Source: JAYZDF01 sp036337945
GTDB lineage: Bacteria > Myxococcota > Kuafuiibacteriia > Kuafuiibacteriales > Kuafuiibacteriaceae
Assembly (NCBI GenBank): GCA_036337945.1
Contig: JAYZDF010000121.1
Span: 3,577-67,576, forward strand
Length of the DNA stretch: 64,000 nucleotides
Direction of reading: 5' to 3'
Positions 52,475 through 61,109 of the stretch are shown here, piece after piece; position 1 is the first letter of the stretch; every line of letters begins with the position of its first letter. Below the pieces are notes generated by a model. It was not told the origin of the DNA. It worked only from the letters and a program-made list of their open reading frames with translations, and searched no databases. Made by a program: the position numbers and the translations under genes.

Positions 52475-53359
52475 TTATGGGTTCGCGCTTGGTGCCGCTT
52501 CTTCTGCGGTCTCAGCGGTGCCTTCAGAAGCAGGTACCGGTGGTCGCATGACAACATCAACCTGCGGTCCTTTTGGCGCTTCTTCTTCGCTTTGCTCAGC
52601 ATCCGCGGCCCCATCTTCTTTTTTCGCAGCAGCGTCTGGGGGTACGGAGCCCTGGCGAGCAGCCATGTTTTCTTCGTAACGGTTACGGCCCTCGATGCAA
52701 GCTTCCGCGATATTTGCCGTGAACAACTTGATGGAGCGAATTGCGTCATCGTTTCCGGGAATGACATAATCGATCATGTCCGGGTCGCAGTTTGTATCAA
52801 CGATCGCAACGACAGGTATTTGAAGACGGTTCGCTTCAGTCACAGCAATGTGCTCTTTCTTCGGGTCAATAATGAATACAGCGCCAGGAAGGCGGGCCAT
52901 ATCTTTGATACCACCCAATGAGCGTTCGAGTTTTGCGCACTCTTTATTCAGCATCAGAACTTCTTTTTTTAGTAAACGTTCAAAAGTTCCGTCCGTAGCC
53001 ATTTTTTCAATGCCTTTGAGACGTTCGATAGATTGTTTTACCGTCTTGAAATTGGTCAGAGTTCCACCGAGCCAACGGTTGTTCACGTAGTACATTCCTG
53101 AACGTGACGCTTCTTCAGCAACTACCTCTTGAGCTTGCTTTTTCGTACCGACAAACAAGATTTTTTCGCCTCGCGCTGCAAGGTCGCAAACGAAATCGTA
53201 CGCTCTACGCCAATAGGTTACGGTTTGTTGGAGGTCGATAATGTAGACTCCATTACGAGCACCAAAAATGTAGGGCTTCATTTTCGGATTCCAACGTTTG
53301 GTTTGGTGACCGAAGTGAACGCCTGCTTCGAGCATTTGCTTCATAGTTACTGTGGACAT
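52475..53359 (-). CDS. rpsB: 30S ribosomal protein S2
   Basis: Small-subunit protein. Family marks VTMKQMLEAGVHFGHQTKRWNPKMKPYIF-type start, GTKKQAQEVV, NNRWLGGTLTNF and DTNCDPDMIDYVIPGNDDAIRS. 294 residues; about 55 extra acidic/Pro/Ala residues form a C-terminal tail. AGAGGAA is a good ribosome site before the ATG. The 271-bp gap to the divergent TPR-PEGA gene holds a TATAAC box on the rpsB strand without a clear -35 and no structure I can name. Confidence 0.98.
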   Translation of the reverse strand: MSTVTMKQMLEAGVHFGHQTKRWNPKMKPYIFGARNGVYIIDLQQTVTYWRRAYDFVCDLAARGEKILFVGTKKQAQEVVAEEASRSGMYYVNNRWLGGTLTNFKTVKQSIERLKGIEKMATDGTFERLLKKEVLMLNKECAKLERSLGGIKDMARLPGAVFIIDPKKEHIAVTEANRLQIPVVAIVDTNCDPDMIDYVIPGNDDAIRSIKLFTANIAEACIEGRNRYEENMAARQGSVPPDAAAKKEDGAADAEQSEEEAPKGPQVDVVMRPPVPASEGTAETAEEAAPSANP

Positions 53360-53630
53360 GATATTCCTCTTTTAATTACTGCGGGATGTTCCTCCGCCCA
53401 GGCATAAGCTCCCGTGACCACTACCCAGACGTGTGTCGTTATATTCTCAACTTAGAGCCGCCCTGCTCCCAGTGAGAGCCCGGGGGTAGCATGCGGTTCC
53501 GGTTGGGCGCAAGCGTTTATGCAAGTCATCAATTGCCACGAAAAAACCCTACACTCAGAAGGGATAACTTTTTGACCGCTGTTCCAGCCAAACCATTGAA
53601 ACAAGAGCGATTCCGTGAAAGTCTCGCTGC

Positions 53631-55205
53631 ATGAAAGCCAAGCTTATGGCCTTTTTGGTCGGGAGCACCCTAACAGCGTTCTTCGCCGTTGAAAGCCATG
53701 CTCAAGAAGGGTCCGGTACAAAAGCCAAAACCAGCAGTGTCGCAACCGATTCGACTCCGGTAGATACTACCAAACAAGCCATCAAGCTCTTCAAGCAAGC
53801 AAAGGCTGAGTACCGATCCGGAAATTATTTGGGCGCACTCGAAAACTTCAAAAAAGCATACGAACTCAAACCAACACCTGCAATTCTGTACAACGTTGCC
53901 CGATGCTACGAAAAGCTCTCGAAAGTTCAAGAAGCCATCAAAACGTATGAGCAATATGTCGCCCAAACTACCGACCCCCGAGACAAAGCGGAAACTCTTG
54001 AAAAGATCGAATCCCTTCGCCGTAAAGACGCAAATGATCCGGACAGTCCCGATGCTCAGTACAAAGTAAACATCGCCAATGGAAAGTCCGCCTTCAGAAA
54101 AGGCGACTACGAAGGTGCAATAGCAGCTTTCAAAGCCGCTTATGACATCAAGCCAACTTCAGGAGCTCTCTTCAATATTGCAAAGAGCTACGAACGCATG
54201 GGTCGATTCGAGGAAGCGGTTGAATATCTGCAACAGTATCTTGAGGTAGACCCTAACGCGACGGACCGCGCTAATATTGAAGAAAATATTCGACGCCTGA
54301 AACGTTCAATTCGCGACCGTTTTCAAGAGTTATCCGTCTCATCAGACCCACCTGGCGCTGACATCTATCTGGATGACCGAACCACCGGACTTCAAGGGCA
54401 AACGAACTATAGAATGAAGGTAAAGCCAGGACCGCACACGATTTATCTGGATTTGAATGGCTATGAACCTTACCAAACTGATTTTGTCATGCCCGACGAC
54501 AAACCACTCGCGCTTGAGTTCAAGCTGAAAAAGCTAACGAACGTCGGCTTCGCGGAGTTCAAGATCAATGTTGATGGAGCTCGAATATTTGTCGATGGTG
54601 CAATTGTAGGTTTATCGCCCTTTACCCAGCCCAAAGCATTACCAGCAGGTAAACATCAACTAACCATCGAGGCGTCTGGGTTTCCAAGATATACTCAAGC
54701 GTTCGTAGTCAATCGTGGAAAAACTTCCAATATCGACGTTACGTTGAAAGAATACGTTGAGCCAATAAAGGACGAAACGCTTTCGAAGCTTGGAAGATCA
54801 TTTTTCATGATTGGTCTATTCGGAGGAGGCCTTGGTTTTGGGGGACCATGGCTTTACCAAGAATACTTACGTAAAAGACCGCTTTATGAAAACGTAGGTC
54901 CGGCTGCTGACGAAGTCAGTTCCACAAACTTTTACACCGGCCCCAACGGAACAGGTAACAGAACAAACTCAGAAGCGAAATTATTAACCCAAATCCAATT
55001 CTGGTCTGGGATAGGTGGCGGAGTCTTTATGGCTACTGGGATGACCTTTTTCATGATCAAGTGGTTTAGACCTGAAGAGAAAGTCGACTTGGTCGCTGAC
55101 ATTGGTCCAGAGGAAGAATCAAATTTTGCCAACGTCGAAGTCACTGGGCTGGGGCTAATCCCAACAGCTCAAGGTGCTGCTTTCGGGATGAGTGGGAGTT
55201 TCTAG
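53631..55205 (+). CDS. Exported TPR-PEGA protein
   Basis: 524 residues. Signal MKAKLMAFLVGSTLTAFFAVESHA; TPR units at about residues 45-110 and 145-215 (YRSGNYLGALENFKKAYELKPT and FRKGDYEGAIAAFKAAYDIKPT are near-repeats); two PEGA domains (VSSDPPGADIYLDD and INVDGARIFVDGAIVGLSPF); then two TM segments (FFMIGLFGGGLGFGGPWL, IGGGVFMATGMTFFMI). Likely inner-membrane protein facing the periplasm. The next gene starts 4 bp after its stop. Confidence 0.75.
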   Translation: MKAKLMAFLVGSTLTAFFAVESHAQEGSGTKAKTSSVATDSTPVDTTKQAIKLFKQAKAEYRSGNYLGALENFKKAYELKPTPAILYNVARCYEKLSKVQEAIKTYEQYVAQTTDPRDKAETLEKIESLRRKDANDPDSPDAQYKVNIANGKSAFRKGDYEGAIAAFKAAYDIKPTSGALFNIAKSYERMGRFEEAVEYLQQYLEVDPNATDRANIEENIRRLKRSIRDRFQELSVSSDPPGADIYLDDRTTGLQGQTNYRMKVKPGPHTIYLDLNGYEPYQTDFVMPDDKPLALEFKLKKLTNVGFAEFKINVDGARIFVDGAIVGLSPFTQPKALPAGKHQLTIEASGFPRYTQAFVVNRGKTSNIDVTLKEYVEPIKDETLSKLGRSFFMIGLFGGGLGFGGPWLYQEYLRKRPLYENVGPAADEVSSTNFYTGPNGTGNRTNSEAKLLTQIQFWSGIGGGVFMATGMTFFMIKWFRPEEKVDLVADIGPEEESNFANVEVTGLGLIPTAQGAAFGMSGSF

Positions 55206-55209
55206 AAAC

Positions 55210-56589
55210 ATGAGAACAACTATCGAAACCAAAGACGTCACGCGGAAACTTACCTGCGTTGTTTCTGCACTTTTGTGCGCGAGCTGTCTCGAGACCACAT
55301 CAGCTCCTGAGCCCATTCATCAAACGGATATCACGCACCCCGATGTCACCGACCAGGTGTACCGCGTGTATCTCCAAGATAACGCCTCAGGTTTTCGAAC
55401 GAAGCCTAACTCGGCCGAAGAATTGCCTTCGTGCAAGCACTTTGCTCAAACCGCGGATGAACTCTCAAAACTAGAAGACGGTGAAGCGTATAATTGCTTC
55501 ATTCAAATCGAAAGTGCGCAAATAAAATCGGACGTCATTGAGACAACGAATGATCTTTTTCAGCTTTGCGTTGACTCGGGATACTGCCAGAAACCTAATC
55601 CCTACGATAATGACAAAGCGAGTTACTGCAATCCAGGCGAAGACTTCGCGAGCTGTCCTGTAGCGAATGTTGCGCAGGACGAGGCGTCCCGCTTTTGCAC
55701 GTTCAGTGGACGCAGGTTGCCCACTGCACTTGAGCACGTGTTGATGCGACAAGTAGCACTTCCAACTGCGACCGTTGCAATAAGCCAAAGTATTGAAGGC
55801 TTTCCATCTGAACTTCCCCCGTTATACCCAGAAACAAATCCAGGGACTGACAATCCACCAAACTGTAATTCAGGAACCGTCGAAGGCTGTTCTGCCGCTC
55901 CGAAACCAAGCACAATCGCCGGGGAACAAACTGTAGGCTCTGTCTCAGGAGACAAAGTAAACGGCATTTACGACCTCACCGGAAACTTGACCGAATGGGC
56001 ACTTGATCGAGTTCGTCCAACGCAAGTAGACAATGCGAGCTTACCGTGGTTTTGCGAAAGGTCCGTGGAAGAGTCTCCGTGCTCTTCTGACAACCCAGCT
56101 GATGCCAATGGTTGCGCCTACGTTATGGGCAACATCGTCGGAAAAGTTGGACTCCAACGTATATGTATTGCCTCACCACGCTTAGCTATTACCAACGGTA
56201 ATATAGGCCTCACCGTAGGTGGCAATTACCGCGAAGGCACAGCGTCTGACCCAACTCGTAGTGGGATTTTTTCTAACGTGTTGCAACCCAACCCTGACTC
56301 TAATGAAAACAAGGATACGATTGGGTTTCGTTGCGTAAGTCCGGACAGCGCTCTCGTTCCTTTGTTAGAAGCCCCAGAGCCAACACTTCCTGCACTCGAC
56401 GCAGGCGTTGCTGACACTGATGCAATGGCAAGCGTTGATGCCGGCATCCTCGCTACTGATGCAGCGCAACAAGTTGATAGTGGTAGCAGCAACCTGGATG
56501 CAGGTACTTCCACGACTACAAACGATGCAGGCGGTACTGGTAATCTGGATGCTTCAACAAGCACGACTGGAAGTGATGCGGGAATCTAA
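55210..56589 (+). CDS. Lipoprotein with FGE/SUMF1-like domain and Asp-Ala-Gly tail
   Basis: 459 residues from ATG 55210 (55192 would overlap the preceding gene). Signal with lipobox LLCASC. The FGE-sulfatase-like fold is shown by CTFSGRRLPTALEHVLM, GIYDLTGNLTEWALD, VGGNYREG and IGFRCVSPDS. The active-site Cys pair of true formylglycine-generating enzymes is not evident, so it is probably a binding or structural member. The last 70 residues repeat DAG motifs, a low-complexity tail frequent in Myxococcota lipoproteins. Probably coupled with the TPR-PEGA gene. Confidence 0.75.
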   Translation: MRTTIETKDVTRKLTCVVSALLCASCLETTSAPEPIHQTDITHPDVTDQVYRVYLQDNASGFRTKPNSAEELPSCKHFAQTADELSKLEDGEAYNCFIQIESAQIKSDVIETTNDLFQLCVDSGYCQKPNPYDNDKASYCNPGEDFASCPVANVAQDEASRFCTFSGRRLPTALEHVLMRQVALPTATVAISQSIEGFPSELPPLYPETNPGTDNPPNCNSGTVEGCSAAPKPSTIAGEQTVGSVSGDKVNGIYDLTGNLTEWALDRVRPTQVDNASLPWFCERSVEESPCSSDNPADANGCAYVMGNIVGKVGLQRICIASPRLAITNGNIGLTVGGNYREGTASDPTRSGIFSNVLQPNPDSNENKDTIGFRCVSPDSALVPLLEAPEPTLPALDAGVADTDAMASVDAGILATDAAQQVDSGSSNLDAGTSTTTNDAGGTGNLDASTSTTGSDAGI

Positions 56590-56634
56590 TCTAGAAGTGA
56601 TTTTCGAAGTCGGGCATCCGAGCTAATACAACGT

Positions 56635-58626
56635 CTAGAAATCCTTCAATTCATCCACTCGCTCATTAAGTGGATCTACGTCGTCTATGCGGTCTGAAGG
56701 TGCCGGCGGCTTGACCTTCGGCGCTTTATTCACGCTCTTCCTCTTTGGAGTCTTCTTCACGGTTTTCGATGGAGGTAACTTCTCAAGGGTGACTGATACA
56801 GTTCTATCTCTTGCTAGTGTCGTCGTTTCTTCGAATTTTCGATAACCCTTGAGAGAAAACTTGAAAGACACCGGTGTGATCTCTTTGGAGAAACTCGAGC
56901 GAAACGGCGTTGTTCCCAGTTGCTTACCATCGAGGGTAACCACAGCGCCTGCAGGTTGAGAGCTGAAAGATATATCAACCGTCTTGTTTTTTTCTTCGCG
57001 AGCATTGGCCGATGGATCCGAAATCTGCGTACCTTCTGTCTTATTATTTACAGCCCCCACAGACTGCTTTTTTGTCGGTCTCTTGGACCTGTTTGACTTA
57101 GTAGGGGGCTTGGCTGATTCTTTCACCAAAGGAGGCTTCTTAATTGATTCTCTCTTCGGTTTCGCCACCTTTGTCTCTGCCGGTTTGGGCTTATCCGGTT
57201 CCGGGTCTTTCGCGGGAACGAGCTCTTCCGGTTTCTCTCGAGAGATGGGTTCTGTCGTCGTTACGCTCTTTTCAGGTTGGGCGAGGACCAGCACGAGAAC
57301 GCCGGCGAAAATAGCTAACAGTCCAACACTTCCAAGTAATAGGTTATTGGATTTCGGCTTATTTCGAGATTCAGCATCAAGAAACAGCTCATCTGAGGGC
57401 GACAACTGGGCCGTCTCCACAACAGGCGCTCGCTGAGTTCTACCTTCAACAAAGCCGGCCGGAGCAGATTGTCCTTGCTGGGTGGTCGCACTCAAAACAG
57501 ATGCTTTCTCGGTAGCTCCTGCACCAACCTGAGGCTCTTCGTTCGTTTTAGCGTCGTTTGCATTAACGCCCAACGATAAATTGTCGGGAACAGCGTGCGG
57601 CGATTGAAGTCCGTTCGTGCTGTGGAACTCTTGATTAGGAACCATTTCAGTAGGCACTGGACTATTGATCGACACTTGATGTGTTGCTTCTCCCAATACA
57701 GGCATCGCTCCAGTTCTCATGGATGTCATGCATTGGTATAAATCATCCGCCAGTTGGTCGACAGTCGCGTAACGCTTCTCAACATCTTTCGCTAAAGCCT
57801 TCATTGTGACTTGCTCAAGTTGTTGAGGGACATTCAGATCAGACCGAATTTTTGCGAATTCTGGCGGTGGCGCAGAAATGTGCTTGAGAAGAAGAGCAAC
57901 AGCTGTATCTGCCAAAAAAGGAGGTCGACCCGTCAATAACTCATAAAGCACCACTCCGATTGCATAGATATCTGCTCGGCTATCGATGGGACGACCTTCA
58001 GCCTGCTCAGGTGACATGTATTTTGGAGTTCCAAAAATCATTCCTGTCTGAGTCAGCGTTGCACCGGCTTCGTTGTCTGCTAATTTTGCTACACCAAAAT
58101 CTAGGACCTTAACGAAGTTCTCATCATTCCCCACTGTCGTAAGAAAAATATTGTCCGGCTTGAGATCGCGGTGAATACTGCCTGTCAGATGCGCTTCACC
58201 AAGAGAGGCACAAACTTGACGAATGACATGACAGGCAAGGTGTGGTTCTACAGTTCCTCGACTTCTCAATAAGTCGGTCAAGGTCTTCCCTTTCAGAAAC
58301 TCCATCACCAAATAAAAACGTCCATCGTCAGTCTGACCGTAATCATATATCGTGACTGTATTGGGATGCTGCATCTTGGATACAGCCCTAGCTTCTTGAT
58401 CGAAACGACGAACCGCCATGTCGTCATCGACCAACTTGTTTAGTAGAACCTTGACCGCAACCATGCGTTCGATGGGTTGCTGGCTCGCTCGGTACACACT
58501 TCCCATGCCACCTTCACCAAGCTTATCAATGATTTGATATTTACCCGCTATCGTCGCGCCGATGAGCGGGTCACGACGTTTCTTTTTGGTAACCAACCGA
58601 GGTTTTGATGCATTATCTTGAGTCAC
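56635..58626 (-). CDS. Membrane Ser/Thr protein kinase with PEGA domain
   Basis: 663 residues. Kinase domain about 22-290: LGEGGMGSVYRASQ, catalytic Lys in VAVKVLL, HRDLKPDN, DFGVAKL and GTPKYMSPEQAEG. A long Ser/Gln linker, TM near 445-465 (LLLGSVGLLAIFAGVLVLVLA), Lys/Pro-rich periplasmic stretch, then one PEGA domain (SSQPAGAVVTLDGKQLGTTPF). GTG 58626 has AAGGA upstream. Convergent with the FGE-like lipoprotein gene. Complete and probably active. Confidence 0.93.
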   Translation of the reverse strand: MTQDNASKPRLVTKKKRRDPLIGATIAGKYQIIDKLGEGGMGSVYRASQQPIERMVAVKVLLNKLVDDDMAVRRFDQEARAVSKMQHPNTVTIYDYGQTDDGRFYLVMEFLKGKTLTDLLRSRGTVEPHLACHVIRQVCASLGEAHLTGSIHRDLKPDNIFLTTVGNDENFVKVLDFGVAKLADNEAGATLTQTGMIFGTPKYMSPEQAEGRPIDSRADIYAIGVVLYELLTGRPPFLADTAVALLLKHISAPPPEFAKIRSDLNVPQQLEQVTMKALAKDVEKRYATVDQLADDLYQCMTSMRTGAMPVLGEATHQVSINSPVPTEMVPNQEFHSTNGLQSPHAVPDNLSLGVNANDAKTNEEPQVGAGATEKASVLSATTQQGQSAPAGFVEGRTQRAPVVETAQLSPSDELFLDAESRNKPKSNNLLLGSVGLLAIFAGVLVLVLAQPEKSVTTTEPISREKPEELVPAKDPEPDKPKPAETKVAKPKRESIKKPPLVKESAKPPTKSNRSKRPTKKQSVGAVNNKTEGTQISDPSANAREEKNKTVDISFSSQPAGAVVTLDGKQLGTTPFRSSFSKEITPVSFKFSLKGYRKFEETTTLARDRTVSVTLEKLPPSKTVKKTPKRKSVNKAPKVKPPAPSDRIDDVDPLNERVDELKDF

Positions 58627-58822
58627 AGTAGTCCGAGTATCCTTCTAAGCAGACCGTGACGTCTGCGAAATCCTCTTGGCGAAGACATCATCCCCTCACC
58701 TTCCTTCACTGTCAATGGATCCCCGCTTTCCCCCTACAAAATCCAAATTCGCTCCAGGTTCAGCAGCAAGAACAGTGAAAATAAGGGCTTCAGGCCCTGA
58801 ATCGGCCATAAAACAACAAATT

Positions 58823-59782
58823 TTAGGAATGGGCGAAAGCATAGAGCTTATGTTCTCGAATATATTCGAGGACTGGTGGCTCCAAGCAAGCACTGAGATA
58901 GGCAAGGTCAGAGGAACTTCTCACTTTCGTCGAGCTGACATCTTGAAGATTCAAACGTTCTACAAGGGGATGAACATCCAATTCTACGCCATGCCGCGCA
59001 CAAACAACAATCGGTAACAACTCTTGTAGCGAAAAACCACCTTTCCATTTCCCGAGCCTGAAATCCTGATAAGTATCTCCTCCCATAACGAAGGCGAATT
59101 GGTAGTGAGGAAAGTCAGCTTGCAGCATCCTTACGAGGTCGACACTACCCAATCGGCTTGCTGACTTTTTTGGACTCGAGATATTGGATAATTCCTGCTC
59201 ACGTAAAAAGAGTTCTCGTTCTAATTCGCGAACCTGAACTTTTACAGTGTTTTCAGCAGGGCTTTCAAAGCACAGTTTCGCCATAGCTACTCGGTGTTCA
59301 AAAGAAAGAAGCGTGCTTTTTTCTGAAAAAGCATGTCTATACACCGGTAGCACCCATACCTCATCTACGGGCAAACCTTCGACAGCTTCTTCGGGGTTCG
59401 TGTCGTTTGGGGAGTCCACCGTCATCGAACCTGCACACCAATCAACAATTCCAGCATGCCCGCCTTTACCGGTCGGCGGATTTGCGGACAAACCAAATAA
59501 CGCAACAGTATGCGGTCGGTTCTTAACCTCTCCAGCATTCAGTTCAACTTTCTTGTTCTCATCTGCAAAATACTGAAGCCTTTCAGGGATACTTTCGACA
59601 AACTTTCTCAGCGTTGAAATTTGCTGACGTTCTAGACTTCTTGATGAGAGATCAGAAGCTCGAATTTTCGCATTGTGCAGACGATACATTGCCAACCGGT
59701 ATTTACCGGCTTGTCCATATTTTTCTGCCACCTCGGACAAATCATTGATTCGTCCCCATTCTTCCGAGAAGCTATCGCTCAC
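58823..59782 (-). CDS. NadD-like nucleotidyltransferase with N-terminal extension
   Basis: Nucleotidylyl-transferase of the nicotinate-mononucleotide adenylyltransferase type. Residues 1-90 are a helical extension without known match. The core has the HIGH-superfamily first motif in the form FGLSANPPTGKGGHAGIV, then VDEVWVLPVYRH, FAFVMGGDTYQDFRLGKW and the second motif SSTKVRSS. The spacing between the first motif and VDEVWVL is enlarged by about 25 residues. It may make NAD or act on another nucleotide. Third gene of the LOG operon, starting 35 bp after its neighbour; GTG start with AAAGG upstream. Confidence 0.75.
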   Translation of the reverse strand: MSDSFSEEWGRINDLSEVAEKYGQAGKYRLAMYRLHNAKIRASDLSSRSLERQQISTLRKFVESIPERLQYFADENKKVELNAGEVKNRPHTVALFGLSANPPTGKGGHAGIVDWCAGSMTVDSPNDTNPEEAVEGLPVDEVWVLPVYRHAFSEKSTLLSFEHRVAMAKLCFESPAENTVKVQVRELERELFLREQELSNISSPKKSASRLGSVDLVRMLQADFPHYQFAFVMGGDTYQDFRLGKWKGGFSLQELLPIVVCARHGVELDVHPLVERLNLQDVSSTKVRSSSDLAYLSACLEPPVLEYIREHKLYAFAHS

Positions 59783-59817
59783 TATTCGTCGCCTTTGCCA
59801 ATTCTCTCACTTGGAAG

Positions 59818-61080
59818 TTAGTCTTTATACCAAAGCCGAAGTCCCATCACGTAAGTCGTGTCTGAATCTGCTCGAACAATAAGTTTATCTCCAGGCTTTG
59901 CTGTGAAGTTCTCCATCGTTGGTCCTCCAAAAAGAACGCCCTCAGGCGGCACTCCTTGTCGATCGATAAACCAATCGACCTTTGTACTCCCAGCACGTCG
60001 AATTCCCATAGAGAGTTTTGACCAACCTAGAGTTCCTACATGTCCGTCTTTGTTTCTTTTGCCATCTGGATGCGTATCCCCACAGGCGACCTCAACGCCC
60101 GTGAACTGCTTCGTGTTTGACAGCTCGATTTCGAGCTGACCGTTTTCCAATGCCCATCCAGGTTTCGATTGAACCTTATTGAGTACCTCAGAATCGTTAT
60201 TTTTTCTGCCGCCTAAAGCCAACGCTCCCGGGTATTTTCCTTGGAATCTTGGGCCCCCACCATAAGCTCGCCCTTCCGCACTCCATGGATCTCCAAAAAC
60301 AGTACCAGATGAAAATATTTGTTCATCGGTAGAGTCTGGCCGTTCCGGCAAAAACATCATATCAACCTGATGGACCCGAACCGGGTCTTTACCCACGCTC
60401 ACTACTTTGATTGCATCGGCGAAGAGAGGTTCTTTCGAAACACCTGATGCACCGACAGCAGAATGGCCGTGACGTATCCAATCAAACATATTTTCTACTT
60501 CAGGGTCAGAAGCACTGCGATGTTCAGCATATTTTCCGCCAGCTTGGCCGCTTGAGCCCCAAGGTGCTTTCCAGTATCTCCAGGAATTATCACTATCAAA
60601 TGATGGCGCATGCACTTGAAGTGAAGTCACGCCAGGATTCGCATCCCACTTACTATCGCCTTCAGGAGCAGTGGTCTCGTCTCTATCTTGTCGGTGCTTC
60701 AGGACCGCGAAACGGATTGGCCGATCTCGAAACTGTGGAGGAATTTCAAGAAGCATTTGCTCTCCCGGTTTAAGTTTGCGACCGCGTGAATCGCCTGTCC
60801 GATAAGAAAAACTAACGGATGTAGTCTTGTGCGGCTTCGACAGCATTTCTACCGATTTCACCTCGCTGCTCTCGTTTTGAGCGAGCGCCTTGATGACCTG
60901 CCCAGAGGAGTGAGAGGGTGCAGTCGTTGCGAGACCCGGTGAGATACTCGGAGCACCATTCGAGTCCACGGACACTCGATCATCTGGAGCAGAACTACTC
61001 GTATGGCTGGTATCCGCAATCTCTTCCGTAGCAGGATTCGGATTCGCCCCGGTCATGTGATTGAAAAACGTTCTGATCAT
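59818..61080 (-). CDS. Beta-rich protein of unknown function in the LOG operon
   Basis: 420 residues, no signal peptide or TM segment. The first 95 are low-complexity (Ser, Thr, Asp, Pro). The rest is rich in Trp, Gly and aromatic residues: LKPGEQMLLEIPPQFRDRPIRF, NSWRYWKAPWGSSGQAGGKY, FGDPWSAEGRAYGGGPRFQGKY, PDGKRNKDGHVGTLGWSKLSMGI, ending TTYVMGLRLWYKD. Strand spacing suggests a jelly-roll or galactose-binding-like fold. I recognise no family. It lies 29 bp after the LOG gene and 35 bp before the NadD-like gene. Confidence 0.6.
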   Translation of the reverse strand: MIRTFFNHMTGANPNPATEEIADTSHTSSSAPDDRVSVDSNGAPSISPGLATTAPSHSSGQVIKALAQNESSEVKSVEMLSKPHKTTSVSFSYRTGDSRGRKLKPGEQMLLEIPPQFRDRPIRFAVLKHRQDRDETTAPEGDSKWDANPGVTSLQVHAPSFDSDNSWRYWKAPWGSSGQAGGKYAEHRSASDPEVENMFDWIRHGHSAVGASGVSKEPLFADAIKVVSVGKDPVRVHQVDMMFLPERPDSTDEQIFSSGTVFGDPWSAEGRAYGGGPRFQGKYPGALALGGRKNNDSEVLNKVQSKPGWALENGQLEIELSNTKQFTGVEVACGDTHPDGKRNKDGHVGTLGWSKLSMGIRRAGSTKVDWFIDRQGVPPEGVLFGGPTMENFTAKPGDKLIVRADSDTTYVMGLRLWYKD

Positions 61081-61109
61081 GATTTTCTATTTACTCTTCT
61101 CTTTCAAAC

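Noticed and set aside
58676..59017. Plus-strand open frame of 113 codons
   Set aside because: Mostly antisense to the NadD-like gene, whose motifs are clear; no ribosome site or family match.
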